From assembly GCA_047967505.1 (NCBI GenBank), contig CM106541.1: DNA of 64,000 nt; one strand, 5' to 3'. Made by a program: the position numbers and the translations under genes. The stretch comes from Dipteris shenzhenensis (lineage: Eukaryota > Polypodiophyta > Polypodiopsida > Gleicheniales). Within the stretch, counting starts at the first letter, position 1, and each line of letters begins with the position of its first letter. The notes under the pieces were generated by a model. That model made no database searches and was not told the origin of the DNA. It was given only the letters and a program-made list of their open reading frames with translations. Below are positions 43,503 to 55,000 of the stretch, piece after piece.

Positions 43503-45764
43503 AACCTTTGCAAACAACTTCCTTCTTCTTTCATCTCAGATATGTACATATTTAAGGCTACCAAACACTTTCATTTATATTTATATTTTTTAATGGAGAA
43601 GGTTCCACGTGACACTGAGAGGAGAGTCAAGTTCTAGGCAAAGGAGTGCTCCACGTGGCAAAGAGAGAGAGAGGAGAGAGAGGAAGCCTATCATAGATGG
43701 GTCCATTTACTCGTATGACTTAAATCAAGCCTTTATTCATACAATTTCTCATATAGAGTGATCATACATACCCAGCTGTGGGTGTACAATTTAGAATACA
43801 CATTGCAGTCCCAACTGCTTCTGCCTAATAATAATTAGGTATTCTTTTCTCATTTAATATGGCTCTTGCAGCCTCCACTTGAACCCCGTTTTTTCGTTTA
43901 GTAACTCCATTCTATTATGGAGTATTTGGGCATGTAAGTTGTCTTCTAATATGTTGGGGCAATAAATTGTTAAACTCATTTCACAGATGCTCACCACTTT
44001 TATCTGACTCAAGCAAGTAATATATAAGCCAAACTCCTTCTCAATATGCTTTTTGGAATCCTTAAATGCAGCCAAGATCTCATTCTTGTGCTTTAAAAAA
44101 TACAATCATGTATACCTGCTAAAGTCATCAAAGAAAGTAACATAATACAATGAACCCCCCAATGAAGCAGTCTGTGCTAGACCCCAGACTTCGGAATGAA
44201 TCAATTGTGAAGGTTTTGTATATGCTTCACATGCCTAGTAAATGGCAATCTTGATTGTTTTCCAAACTGGCATGCAAGACATACACGTTCCAAGGTACTA
44301 TACGTAAACTTGGGCAGTCCATCAACAAGACCTTTATGCTGCATATTCCTTAACTTCTGAACGTTAATATGGCCAACCCTCTTATGCTATATGTCTCGGC
44401 ACATGTACCATGAGTGAACATTGCAGCTTTCAACTCCAGTATGCCGGCATCTAAAGTAGACATCTTGCCATGCCTTTTCCCTTCCATAATGAGTCTATAG
44501 CCATTGCCAAACTCTTCAATAAAGCATCCATGCTTATTGAATATCACCTGCAATTCTTGTTCAGCCGTTTGTCCAGCTGATAGTAGATTTTTTATAATAG
44601 ATGGAACATGGAAGACATCCTGCAATTTCTTTTTCTTTCCATCATGCATAACCAAGGGAGTATGAGTGATACCAAGAGTCAATCAAACCACTCTCCATGA
44701 GATGTCATGTAGTTAGATGCTTATGAGTGAATGTACCAAACACCTTCCAAACTAGCATCATTAGACTTATCATATCCTGCAAATGTGTCATGGTGAATAA
44801 CTTATCTAAAGACCCCTCATTTGCATCATAGTGTCCTTACTATTTTGCTTTTTCCATTTGATTGCTTGCTTTTTGAAGCAATCCTTTGAAATGTGACCAA
44901 TATTTCCACAGTACTGACATTCCTTATTCTAGGCTTTTTTCAAGAACCTCTACCTCTAGATCCGAATCTCCCCTCTCCCCCTTGCTTGGAAGGATCCTCT
45001 TCCTCTTTGATTTTGGGCATTTTGATTGCCCCAACTTTGAAACTAATTAGATGCATTCCTGAAATCACCTCAACCACAAGATGAAATTCTTCCTCTTCCA
45101 CCTCTGGCTCTCTGATTAGAGTAAAACACCGTCACTCTACTCTTTGAACTACGAGATTCATTGCTTAATCCAAGCTTAACTTCCTCATGAACCAACTCAT
45201 TGAAATCTAGCATATCCTGCCTCATTGAAATAGAAGTATCAAAAGACTTATACTCAGGTCCATGACCATGAAGAGTCACTGCAGCCATGTCTTCATCATC
45301 CAGTGGTGTATCAATAGATGCCAACCGATCTGCAATGGTTTTTTATCTCTGTTACATAATCTTGTATGCTTCTCCCACTTCTTGACATATATTAAACTTT
45401 TCCTACTGTAGTTGAATCTTGCTAGCACTTCTAGTTGTGCTATAATACTTGGTCAAGATATCCCATGCATCCTTAGGTGATTTTCAATTCATAATTCACA
45501 TTACCATTGCATCTGGAATACATATTTAAAACTAATGAAGCACCTTCCATGCTCTTTCAACCCAATTCTAATGATCCTTGATCTGTTCTACATTTGCATT
45601 TCTTTCTGGCACCTTCAGCTCATCTTCATCTCCTGTAACCAAGTCCTAATATCCTTTTCCAAAGGGAAGTTATCCATCCTAAACTTCCAAATAGGACAAT
45701 TATTATTGCCCAAAATTTCACCAACAATTTGTGTGATATTTTCACTACCACTAGAATTGGCCAT
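43292..45764 (-). mobile_element. Ty1/copia element G remnant
   Basis: Minus strand, same family as element D. Right to left: Gag start at 45764 (MANSSGSENITQIVGEILG), gag block 45070-45324 (DDEDMAAVTLHGHGPEYKSF), zinc knuckle CQYCGNIGHISKDC (about 44878-44922), a post-protease block 44350-44682 (LQDVFHVPSIIKNLLSAGQT), an integrase scrap 43854-44105 and an integrase tail 43292-43564 (YNSSTRKTLINRDVGFDELG). RT and RNase H are missing, stops are frequent and no LTR was found. Confidence 0.85.
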
Positions 45765-46475
45765 GGCAACTTATAGCGGTTCAAAGCTAAGCATTCAACC
45801 AAATGTCAATCACGAGCAGCTCATAGCATCATCATAACAAGCTGAAGCATATACATAATATTGGCCAATATATATCCAATTTGTGGCAGCAATATGCTTC
45901 CAATTCCAGGCATACATACCCTCAATCTCAACCAAAGTGCAAGCAATAACTTAATTTCAGTCCACACTTCCTCTCACATCATTTGAGGCATATTGAAACA
46001 TATTGAGAAAGAAAATTTATTCTTGTGAAACATTTGCACATTATTGATCTGTTGGTATAATGTGTATTTAGACGTGAACACAGTTCTAGAGAAATAAGGG
46101 CGAAACCCTATAAAAGCACACAATTATGTTACGCTCCTAACTGCCACAAAGTGGAGATGCAACATCTGCTACGAAGAGTACACAAGTTACTCAAATGTGC
46201 AAACACTTCCTAGGCTATCCTCAAAGACAGATCGGACAGTGTAGAGGGCCAAGAGTGTAAAGAGTGGTAGCCATTTTGGGTGGTGAAACATCTACAAGTT
46301 CAGATAAGATTACGGATGACATAGTCACATGCCTCCAGTATCAGCTTGTAATTGAAGAAAGAACCATGGGTCTTAGATCCCCGGGTGAGCAATCGGCAAC
46401 GATGGAAAGTTGCTCGCAAAGTGCAACTATGCATAGTAGTGGCATAGGGTCCTTGCACAGTTAGGAAGTTGCTCA
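45765..46475. other. leader side of element G and unassigned sequence
   Basis: A worn primer-site-like TCTGTTGGTATAATGTG (about 46048-46064) may mark the leader/LTR edge of element G. The ORF at 46264-46464 is short and unrecognised. Confidence 0.4.
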
Positions 46476-46529
46476 AATGTGCATATGGAAAGAGGACAAT
46501 GCAGTAATGTGCCTCATTTAAATGTGCAT

Positions 46530-47125
46530 GCATGTGTGCAGCAACCATCCTTAGAAGCTTCCTTCAAAGCACAACACATCGAGAAGGCACAACAAGATGT
46601 CTTTGAAGCTATTTGTAGCACGGGATATCCATTGAGCATGGTGCAAAGCACACATTGGAAAAAAGCCATGGCCTCTATCGCTAAAGCTAGCCTGGGTTTC
46701 ACAATGCCTAGTTATGATGTCATTTGTAATAGCATGTTGGTTGTATTCTAAGTAGGATGAAAGAGGAGATGCAACAAGTGGTTTACAACGGCATTGAGAA
46801 AATGGCTTGCACCATTGTAACACATGGATGGAAGAATGTTAACAAGGGGCCCCTGATCCATGTCATGGTTGTGACATTCAAAGGCAAGGCTTTCAAACAA
46901 TTGATTGATACGAGCGATGAAGCCAAGATGGGAGAATTTATGGTGGAGCAGATAAGTAGATTTATTGAAGATATTGGTCCCGATAATGTTATTTAATTGA
47001 TTACCGATAATGCTAAGAATTGTGGAAAGGTTGGAAAAATTATAACTCGTAGATATCGACATATTTGGGCATTGCCATGCTTGTGCCACTACCTAGAACT
47101 TCTCTTGGAGGATTGGTACAAAACA
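46530..47125 (+). pseudogene. hAT-type transposase fragment (DUF659 region)
   Basis: The first block, to 46751, reads STGYPLSMVQSTHWKKAMAS and FTMPSYDVICNSML, the segment preceding DUF659. The second (46757-47110) reads HGWKNVNKGPLIHVMVVTFK, LIDTSDEAKMGEFMVEQISR, DNAKNCGKVGKII and WALPCLCHYLELLLEDW, the transposase core of plant hAT elements that cut and paste DNA. A frameshift near 46750 and a stop at 46994-46996 break it. It ends exactly where segmental-duplication copy 2 starts, and the C-terminal dimerisation region is missing. Confidence 0.88.
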
Positions 47126-47154
47126 CCTCAGACCCAGTTCTTGAGGATGATGAA

Positions 47155-48059
47155 CAAATGGAGGGGGAGGAGAGAAGTGGCAGGATGAGAAGGGCAAGAA
47201 ATGGGAGAGGAGTAGGATGTAGAAGTAGGGAAGGGGGGATGAAGCAAGGCAAGGGAGGTGAGCTTTTGTGAACAAGGCAGGTTAAGGTTTAAATGGAGAT
47301 GGAGATTGGGGTTGGCTATGGTGGAGAGCTTCATCCCAAAGTGGGGGGAAGACGATGGTCCAAGAGGAACAATATTACACTCCCCTTAATCCCCCTAATT
47401 CTCTCGATAATCCACATCCTTAAGCGCATTCATGCGTGTGCACCCGCATGCTCTCTCTTTGCGTATCGTGTCATCCCAGCTACATTTCTGCCACTCTTTG
47501 TGAGCTGACTCGTTGGTTAGACAAGCTAACTCTTGTTGTTGAGTGTGTCGAGTTCGACCCCCACGATCGATGCCTAATGACCCCCCTTGCCTTGTCGCCT
47601 TGTTGCCTCCACTGTAGGTCAACATGTCAACACGATATCTCACTCTCTTAGACCTTCTTGGCTATGGTGTGCTGCTTGACTCTCCTCTCTCATGAGGAGG
47701 TCTATACTTGCTTTCCTTTTCTCTAGGTGTACACACAAAAGCTATACCCAACTCACTATCCAAACTTACACTGCCAGCTCAATCATAACCACAATTTGTT
47801 GGTCTACGAACATCCTCAATGGCCTTTTCTTTCCCTTTACCTCTCCCCCTCACTTACACAGCAATGTATTGAGGGGATGATTTTTCTCATCTGCAATGCC
47901 TTTAGATGCATTATCTGGGACAACCACATTGGGCTTGCCATACTAGGATCCTAGCTCATCAAAGATAGCATCCCGGTTGATCGATGTCTTCCTAGTAGAA
48001 GAATTGTAGCACTTATAGCCTTTCTGATCTTGTGCATAGCCGATAAATACACATCATTG
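47155..48059 (+). repeat. segmental duplication, copy 2
   Basis: A direct copy of 42683-43502, joined on the left to the hAT fragment and on the right to (CT)n repeats. It carries the upstream DNA of the ADA1-like gene without the gene. The last 40 bp (GTGCATAGCCRATAAATACAC unit) are repeated again at 48115-48160. Confidence 0.88.
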
Positions 48060-48080
48060 CCTCCACCCCCTCCTCCCTCC

Positions 48081-48114
<34 letters not shown>

Positions 48115-48154
48115 GTGCATAGCCAATAAATACACATCATTGCCTCCACCCCCT

Positions 48155-48206
<52 letters not shown>

Positions 48207-48213
48207 CCTCTAC

Positions 48214-48254
<41 letters not shown>

Positions 48255-48258
48255 AGGG

Positions 48259-48325
48259 TGTACAAATGAACACAATATGGAGGGTTGGGAATTTCCCAAT
48301 CCTCCATATCGCGTTCATTTGTACA
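48259..48325. repeat. GA-array palindrome, copy 1
   Basis: 67 bp, TGTACAAATGAAC to GTTCATTTGTACA, with core ATGGAGGGTTGGGAA/TTTCCCAATCCTCCAT. A half copy (ATATCGTGTTCATTTGTAC) follows at 48342-48360. Confidence 0.9.
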
Positions 48326-48355
48326 CACACTCTCTCCCACCATATCGTGTTCATT

Positions 48356-48400
<45 letters not shown>

Positions 48401-48575
48401 TCTCCTCCCTCTCCTACCATAGTTTGTACACACACACACTCTCTCTCTCTCCCTCTCTCCCTCTCTCCCTCTACCTCTCTCCCTCTCTCCCTCTCTCCCT
48501 CTCCCTCTCCCTCTCTCCCTCTCCCACAAGCAAGATCCCCCCCTCTCTTCCTCTCCCTCTCTCCCTCTTCTACCA

Positions 48576-48619
<44 letters not shown>

Positions 48620-48649
48620 TGTGTGTGTGTGCGTGTGTGTGTGTGAGGG

Positions 48650-48715
48650 TGTACAAATGAACGTGATATGGAGGTTTGGGAATTTCCCAACCCTCCATCT
48701 CATGTTCATTTGTAC
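48650..48715. repeat. GA-array palindrome, copy 2
   Basis: 66 bp, the same ends. The core GGAGGTTTGGGAATTTCCCA with mirror arm is bounded by (GT)n on the left and (CT)n on the right. Confidence 0.9.
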
Positions 48716-48741
48716 TCTCTCTCTCTCTCTCTCCCACCAAG

Positions 48742-48789
<48 letters not shown>

Positions 48790-48794
<5 letters not shown>

Positions 48795-49060
48795 TTCTTA
48801 TGTAAAGGTTTCGTTCAATACAAAACAAGTTTCGTTCAATGTTAGACAATTTCATTCAATATAAGACAATCATGAAGGAAAGAGAGGGAGAGGGAGAGGG
48901 AGAGGGAGTTGGAGAGGGAGGGGGAGTGGCGGGAGGGGGGGGAGAGAGAGAGAGAGACGTTCTTATGTATAGGTTTCATTCAATACAAAACAGGTTTCGT
49001 TCAATGTTAGAAAGTTTCATTCAATATAAGACAATCATGAACAAAAGAGAGGGAGAGGGA
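48790..49060 (+). repeat. direct repeat of a 48-bp TTTCRTTCAATA unit block
   Basis: Sequence at 48799-48880 (TTTCGTTCAATACAAAACA, TTTCGTTCAATGTTAGA, TTTCATTCAATATAAGA) recurs at 48968-49040. Within each block the motif TTTCRTTCAAT is itself repeated three times. Confidence 0.85.
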
Positions 49061-49188
49061 GAGGGAGAGGGAGAGGGAGTAGTTGGAGAGGGACGGGGAG
49101 GGGGAGGGGGAGGGGGGAGAGAGAGAGAGAGAGAGAGTAGCATCACATACATGAGTAAGATGAAGAGAGAGTATCATGACACACACAC

Positions 49189-49242
<54 letters not shown>

Positions 49243-49917
49243 TTCTCTTCCATTGTTGTGTGGAGAAACAATAGTGGGTGCATGTCGAAATGAAACTTGA
49301 CAGTAGCGTGGAAATTTGACAGCAGTGGAGGCGTGGAAATTCGACAACAGGGAGTCGTGGAAATTCGAGTAGCAGTGGCTTGAGTCTCTCCGAGAAAGAT
49401 GATCGAGGAAGATAGAATTAAACCAAACCCTTGACCATTGGGGGGGATATAGCAAGTTTTGGCACTACTTTCGAGGCACACGTGCGATTATTAAATACAA
49501 TTTAATATTCGCAAAAAATGCGGTGCACATACTATTTTTATCCAACGACTCCTTTATTGACATAAACGTCTATTTTAGTCAACCATTCCTCTACTAGCAT
49601 AAACAACTCCTTTCCATCCGTTCCGGCAAGGAGCATAAACGACTCCTCTCCATCCATTCCGGCAAGTGACGAAGTCCATCTCAATCCGTTGAGCTCTCCA
49701 TCCGTCTGCCTCCTCTCCATCCATTTGCCTCCTCTCCATCTGTTGGCTTCCAAGTTCTCTCTCTCTCTCTCTCTTGCTCTATATATATATTTAAACGGGA
49801 GAAGGTCGTTGGGGGGGGAAGAAGAAGAGGAACAAGAGGGAGGAAAGGGGGGGTTAAGGCAGGGCATGCTCTTTGGTTCTCTTTTGTTTCGACGGTTGAG
49901 CTGCAATAGAGCTTGAT

Positions 49918-49961
<44 letters not shown>

Positions 49962-49962
49962 G

Positions 49963-50029
49963 TGTACAAATGAACGCGATTAGGAGGGTTGGGAAATTCT
50001 TAACCCTCCTAATCACTCTCTTTTGTACA
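49963..50029. repeat. GA-array palindrome, copy 3
   Basis: 67 bp. The core is TTAGGAGGGTTGGGAAATTC with mirror arm AACCCTCCTAA. One arm end has changed to CTCTCTTTTGTACA. Confidence 0.9.
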
Positions 50030-50356
50030 CTCTTTAAGGTATCTAGAAAGAGAGAGAGACAGAGAGAGATCCACACAAAGGGAGGGAGGGAAACTCACAA
50101 ACACACATCTCTTCAATCCCCTTATGAGTTCTTCTGGGCCTCATTGTGAGGAGGATTTGGATATCTCTTGATTTGAACTTTTCTTTTACTGTTTCTCATG
50201 GATAGGGCATTGGCTCTTTTCTGGAGCACTGCCCTATTGTAAAATGGTTGCTTCATAATATATTGTTCTTAGTTTCAACAAACACATGCAGAGAACTACG
50301 AGAGGTTTAGATAGAAAAATGAGAGAAGGATAACTGATAGAGAACCGAGAGAGACA

Positions 50357-50407
<51 letters not shown>

Positions 50408-50430
50408 GGGAGAGAGGGACTAAGAGGAAG

Positions 50431-50482
<52 letters not shown>

Positions 50483-50484
<2 letters not shown>

Positions 50485-50549
50485 TACAAATGAAAGCCAT
50501 ATTGAGGGTTGGGAAATTCCCAACCCTCAATATTGCTTTCATTTGTACA
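50483..50549. repeat. GA-array palindrome, copy 4
   Basis: 67 bp, TGTACAAATGAAAGCCATAT to ATATTGCTTTCATTTGTACA around GGGTTGGGAAATTCCCAACC. Nearly perfect, with (GA)n on both sides. Confidence 0.93.
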
Positions 50550-50760
50550 TTGTACAGTGGTGTGTAAAGAGAGAGAGAGAACGGGGGGGAGAACTGATAG
50601 AGAAATGACCGATAGAGAGAAGTTAGGGACTGACAAGGAAGTTAGGGACTGAGAGAGAGAGAGAGGAGGGGGGGAGAACTAACAGAGAAATGTGAGAGAG
50701 AGAGACAGAGGCAGACATACAAAAGTGAGGGGCAGACAGATAAATTAGAGAGGGATAATT

Positions 50761-50800
<40 letters not shown>

Positions 50801-51038
50801 GAGAGAAGTGAGAGGGAGGACTGAGAGGAAGTACTGAGAGAGAGAGAGAGAGAGAGAGAGGCAAACAGGCAGACAGACAGAACTGAGAGAAAGAGAGGGA
50901 TATGGAGAGAACTGAGAGGGAGAACTGAGAGGAAGAAGTGAGAGGTAGAAGTGAGAGGGAGAGAAGTGTATGAGAGAGAGAACGAGAGAGAAATAGAGCG
51001 ACAGAGAACCGAGAGAGAGAGAGAGAGAGGGAGAGAGA

Positions 51039-51075
<37 letters not shown>

Positions 51076-51078
51076 AGA

Positions 51079-51136
<58 letters not shown>

Positions 51137-51138
<2 letters not shown>

Positions 51139-51203
51139 TACAAATGAAAGTGATATTGAGGGCTGGGAAATTCCCAACCCTCAATATCGCTTTCATTTGT
51201 ACA
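51137..51203. repeat. GA-array palindrome, copy 5
   Basis: 67 bp, near-identical to copy 4. The core reads GGGCTGGGAAATTCCCAACC. Confidence 0.93.
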
Positions 51204-51219
51204 CTATACAGTGGTGTGT

Positions 51220-51267
<48 letters not shown>

Positions 51268-51537
51268 AGGGAGGGAGGGAGGGGGGGAACTGACAGAGAA
51301 ATGAGAGAGAGAGAGAGAAGTTAGGGACTGAGAGAAAGAGAGAGAGAGAGGGGGGGGGAGAACTGACACATAAATTAGAGAGGGATAATTGATAGAGAGA
51401 GAGAACTGACACACAAAGAGAGAGAGAGACAGAGAGACAAAAAGGGGGAGAACTGACATAGAAATGAGAGAGAGAGAGAGAGAGACAGAGAGGGGGAGAG
51501 AGAGAGAGAGATAGAGAGTGAGAGTGAGAGTGAGAGA

Positions 51538-51589
<52 letters not shown>

Positions 51590-51882
51590 GTGGGGGGGAG
51601 AACTGACATAGAAATGTGAGAGAGAGAAGTTAGGGACTGAGAGAGAGAGAGAGCGACAGAGAACTGAGAGTTTCTCTATTTTAGTCAACCATTCCTCTAT
51701 TAGCATAAACGACTCCTCTCCATCCGTTCTGGCAAGGAGCATAAACGACTCCTCTCCATCCATTCCGGTAAGTGACGAAGTCTGTCTCAATCCGTTGACT
51801 GCTCTCCATCTGTCTACCTCCTCTCCATCTGTTTGCCTCCTCTCCATTTGTTCGCCTCCTCTCCATCCGTTGGCTTCCAAAT

Positions 51883-51919
<37 letters not shown>

Positions 51920-52081
51920 ACTCTATATATATATATTGAAACGAGAGGTCATCGGGGGGAGAAGAAGAAGAGGAACAAGAATGAGGAAAGGGGGGGTTAA
52001 GGCAGGGCATGCTCTTTGGTTCTTATTTGTTTTGATGGTTGAGCTATAGAGCTTGAAAGAGAGAGAGAGAGAGAGAGAAAA

Positions 52082-52142
<61 letters not shown>

Positions 52143-52143
52143 G

Positions 52144-52190
52144 TGTACAAATGAACACGATTAGGAGGGTTGGGAAATTTCCAACCCTCA
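52144..52190. repeat. GA-array palindrome, copy 6 (truncated)
   Basis: Counterpart of copy 3 in unit 2. The second arm stops at CCAACCCTCA and is replaced by (CA)n. Confidence 0.88.
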
Positions 52191-52268
52191 CACACACACA
52201 CACACACACACAAAGAACTAAGAGAGGTTCAGATAGAAAAATGAGACAAGGATAACAGACACAGAACT

Positions 52269-52331
<63 letters not shown>

Positions 52332-52371
52332 AACTCCAAGAGAGGGACAGAGAGAGAGAGAGAGAGAGAGA

Positions 52372-52438
52372 TGTACAAATGAAAGCCATATTGAGGGTTG
52401 GGAAATTCCCAACCCTCAATATCACTTTCATTTGTACA
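52372..52438. repeat. GA-array palindrome, copy 7
   Basis: 67 bp. Matches copy 4 except for a few bases in the right arm (ATATCACTTTCATTTGTACA). Confidence 0.93.
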
Positions 52439-52537
52439 TGTACAGTGGTTTGTAGAGAGAGAGAGAGGGAGGGAGAGAGAGAGAGAAGGGGGGGAGAACT
52501 GACAGAGAAATGAGAGATAGAGAGAAGTTAGGGATTG

Positions 52538-52571
<34 letters not shown>

Positions 52572-52632
52572 AGGGGGGGGAGGGGGGGGAGAACTGACAA
52601 AGAAATGAGAGAAAGAGAGAATTTAGGGACTA

Positions 52633-52682
<50 letters not shown>

Positions 52683-52735
52683 GAGGGGGGGGAGAACTGA
52701 CAAAGAAATGATAGAAAGAGAGAATTTAGGGACTA

Positions 52736-52792
<57 letters not shown>

Positions 52793-52843
52793 AACAGATA
52801 GAAGTGAGGGGCAGACAGTTAAATTAGAGAGGGATAATTAACA

Positions 52844-52898
<55 letters not shown>

Positions 52899-53088
52899 AG
52901 TTAGAGGGGACTGAGAGGAAGAACTAAGAGAGAGAGAGAGAGAGAGAGAGAGAGGCAGACAGGTAAACAGGTAGACAAACAGAACTAAGAGAAAGAGAGA
53001 GAGAAAGAGAGGGATATGGAGAGAGCTAAGAGGGAGAACTGAGAGGAAGAAGTGAGAGGCAGAAGTGAGAGGGAGAGAAGTGTATGAG

Positions 53089-53133
<45 letters not shown>

Positions 53134-53142
53134 CAAAGAATT

Positions 53143-53174
<32 letters not shown>

Positions 53175-53185
53175 AGAGAGGGAGA

Positions 53186-53252
53186 CATACAAATGAAAGC
53201 AATATTGAGGGTTGAGAAATTCCCAACCCTCAATATCGCTTTCATTTGTACA
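53186..53252. repeat. GA-array palindrome, copy 8
   Basis: 67 bp, counterpart of copy 5. The left end has changed to CATACAAATG and the core to GGGTTGAGAAATTCCCAACC. Confidence 0.92.
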
Positions 53253-53268
53253 CTGTGTACTGGTGTGT

Positions 53269-53316
<48 letters not shown>

Positions 53317-53357
53317 GAGAACTGAAAAAGAAATGAGAGAGAGAGAAGTTAGGGACT

Positions 53358-53397
<40 letters not shown>

Positions 53398-53434
53398 AGA
53401 GAATTAATAGATAAATTAGAGACGGATAATTGAT

Positions 53435-53481
<47 letters not shown>

Positions 53482-53557
53482 TGAGAGAGAGAGAGAGAGA
53501 GAGGCAGACATGTAGATAGACAGAAGTGAGGGGCAGACATATAAAATAGAGAGGGAT

Positions 53558-53613
<56 letters not shown>

Positions 53614-53736
53614 GACAGGCAGACACACAAAGAGACATAACTGAGAGAAAGAGTGAGAGAAAGAGAGGGATATGGAGAGAGCTGAGAGGTAGAAGTGAGA
53701 GGCAGATAGAGGGATAATTGACACACACACAGAGCT

Positions 53737-53816
<80 letters not shown>

Positions 53817-54083
53817 AAAGATATATTAACATCCATGGGAGACCTCGTGGGCCTATGGGACAAAGTGCACAAAAAAGTGAACTCATAGAAGCCTCAGTGG
53901 GTTGAAGCAAAGGATATGCTAGGACCCTTGCTGAGTACTATTGTAGTCTATGCTAACAGAATCATAATCATAATCATAATTATATCAATCAATCTATCCG
54001 GGCGCTGGGACGAAATCAAATCCTGGTACAGCGATGGCTCTCTGGTGGGCTACAAAAATGTCTCATATTTGCGTCTGTCGAGT

Positions 54084-54116
<33 letters not shown>

Positions 54117-54149
54117 ACTGATAGAGAGAGAGAGAGAGAGAGAGAGAGG

Positions 54150-54465
54150 TGTTGGCAATATGGGCCTTGGTGTGGTCCGAACCCCCTCATGGTACCTTGG
54201 ACTAAAAAAATGGATTAATGAGGGGCTAATGGCCCTTGGGACGCACAAATGACATGTGGACAATTGGGCTTAATAGAAATCCCATAAGCATGTGATGATC
54301 ATGGAAATCTAGGGATATAATAAGGACATTGAGAGATCCTCCCCATATCCAAGTCAACTCCTTTTTGGGATCGGGGAGGCATGCATGGCTAGAAGGCGGG
54401 GGAGTGGGACCCCCCATACTCGGCACTCCTTTCGACATGTGGCAGCCTTTGCATGGCTGCCTACA
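54150..54465 (+). repeat. 5' LTR of the TRIM
   Basis: 316 bp, TGTTGGCAATATGGGCC to GGCTGCCTACA. Confidence 0.9.
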
Positions 54466-54680
54466 TTGGTATCAGAGTAGGGATGGCCCTATGAGACCGT
54501 GCATAATATGTGGCACGACTGACACTAATTGTGCTACAGTGGCGGCGACTCTGACTTGTGGCACTCCTGGGATGTGACAACTCACGCGTGCAAAATTGTG
54601 GCGCATAGCTTGAAAGGTGTACAGGTGGCGACTGGCATGGAAATTGATGGCCTATGTCAGTGTTTCGTTTCATTAAGAGG

Positions 54681-54995
54681 TGTTGGCATTATGGGCCTTG
54701 GTGTGGTCCTAACCCCCTCATTGTACCTTGGACTAAAAAAATGGATTAATGAGGGGCTAATGGCCCTTGGGACACACAAATGACACGTGGACAACTGGGC
54801 TTAATAGAAATCCCATAAGCATGGGATGATCATGGAAATCTAGGCATATACTAAGGACTTTGAGAGACCCTCCCCATATCCCAGCCGGCTCCTTTTTGGG
54901 ATTGGGGAGGCATGCATGGCTAGGAGGTAGGGGAGTGGGACCCCCGTACTCGGCACTCCTTTCGACATGTGGTAGCCTCTGCATGGCTGCCTAAA
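54681..54995 (+). repeat. 3' LTR of the TRIM
   Basis: 315 bp, TGTTGGCATTATGGGCC to GGCTGCCTAAA. It differs from the 5' LTR by scattered substitutions. Confidence 0.9.
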
Positions 54996-55000
54996 ACAGG

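Larger units (their letters stand above)
49568..51669. repeat. higher-order unit 1 (about 2.1 kb)
   Basis: Begins TATTTTAGTCAACCATTCCT, with CCATCCGTTCCGGCAAGGAG blocks, a (TA)n-AAACGGGAGAAGG segment and GGTTAAGGCAGGGCATGCTC, then palindrome copies 3-5 in (GA)n. Unit 2 repeats the same order from about 51670. Confidence 0.85.
51670..53270. repeat. higher-order unit 2
   Basis: Same segment order as unit 1: TTTTAGTCAACCATTCCT at 51673, CCGGTAAGTGACGAAGTC, GGTTAAGGCAGGGCATGCTC near 51995 and palindrome copies 6-8. Internal (GA)n lengths differ and palindrome 6 is truncated. Confidence 0.85.
48060..53815. repeat. large (GA/CT)n-dominated repeat field
   Basis: (CT)n, (GT)n and G-rich tracts to 48790, then (GA)n-dominated DNA to 53815 with (CA)n patches (50762-50798, 52189-52210) and a (TA)n tract (53737-53776). 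The many long Ser-Leu or Arg-Glu ORFs here come only from the dinucleotide repeats and are not genes. Embedded are eight 67-bp palindromes and two copies of a roughly 2.1-kb higher-order unit. Confidence 0.95.
54150..54995 (+). mobile_element. TRIM (miniature LTR retrotransposon)
   Basis: 846 bp with direct LTRs 54150-54465 and 54681-54995 around a 215-bp interior. The interior opens with TGGTATCAGAG (54467-54477, tRNA-Met primer site) and ends with the purine-rich ATTAAGAGG. The flanks AGAGG (54145-54149) and ACAGG (54996-55000) are a 5-bp target duplication with one mismatch. No coding capacity. The 5' LTR ends CTACA while the 3' LTR has mutated to CTAAA, and other differences show it is not very recent. 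It inserted into the (GA)n field, which resumes at 55001. Confidence 0.9.

Noticed and set aside
48060-53815. CRISPR-like array (repeated palindromes with spacers)
   Set aside because: Plant nuclear context, irregular spacing of several hundred bp, and spacers that are simple repeats.
48137-53910. Many long ORFs (up to 412 codons) of Ser-Leu, Arg-Glu or Val-Cys repeats
   Set aside because: They are translations of (GA)n, (CT)n and (GT)n microsatellites. All frames are open because dinucleotide repeats lack stops.
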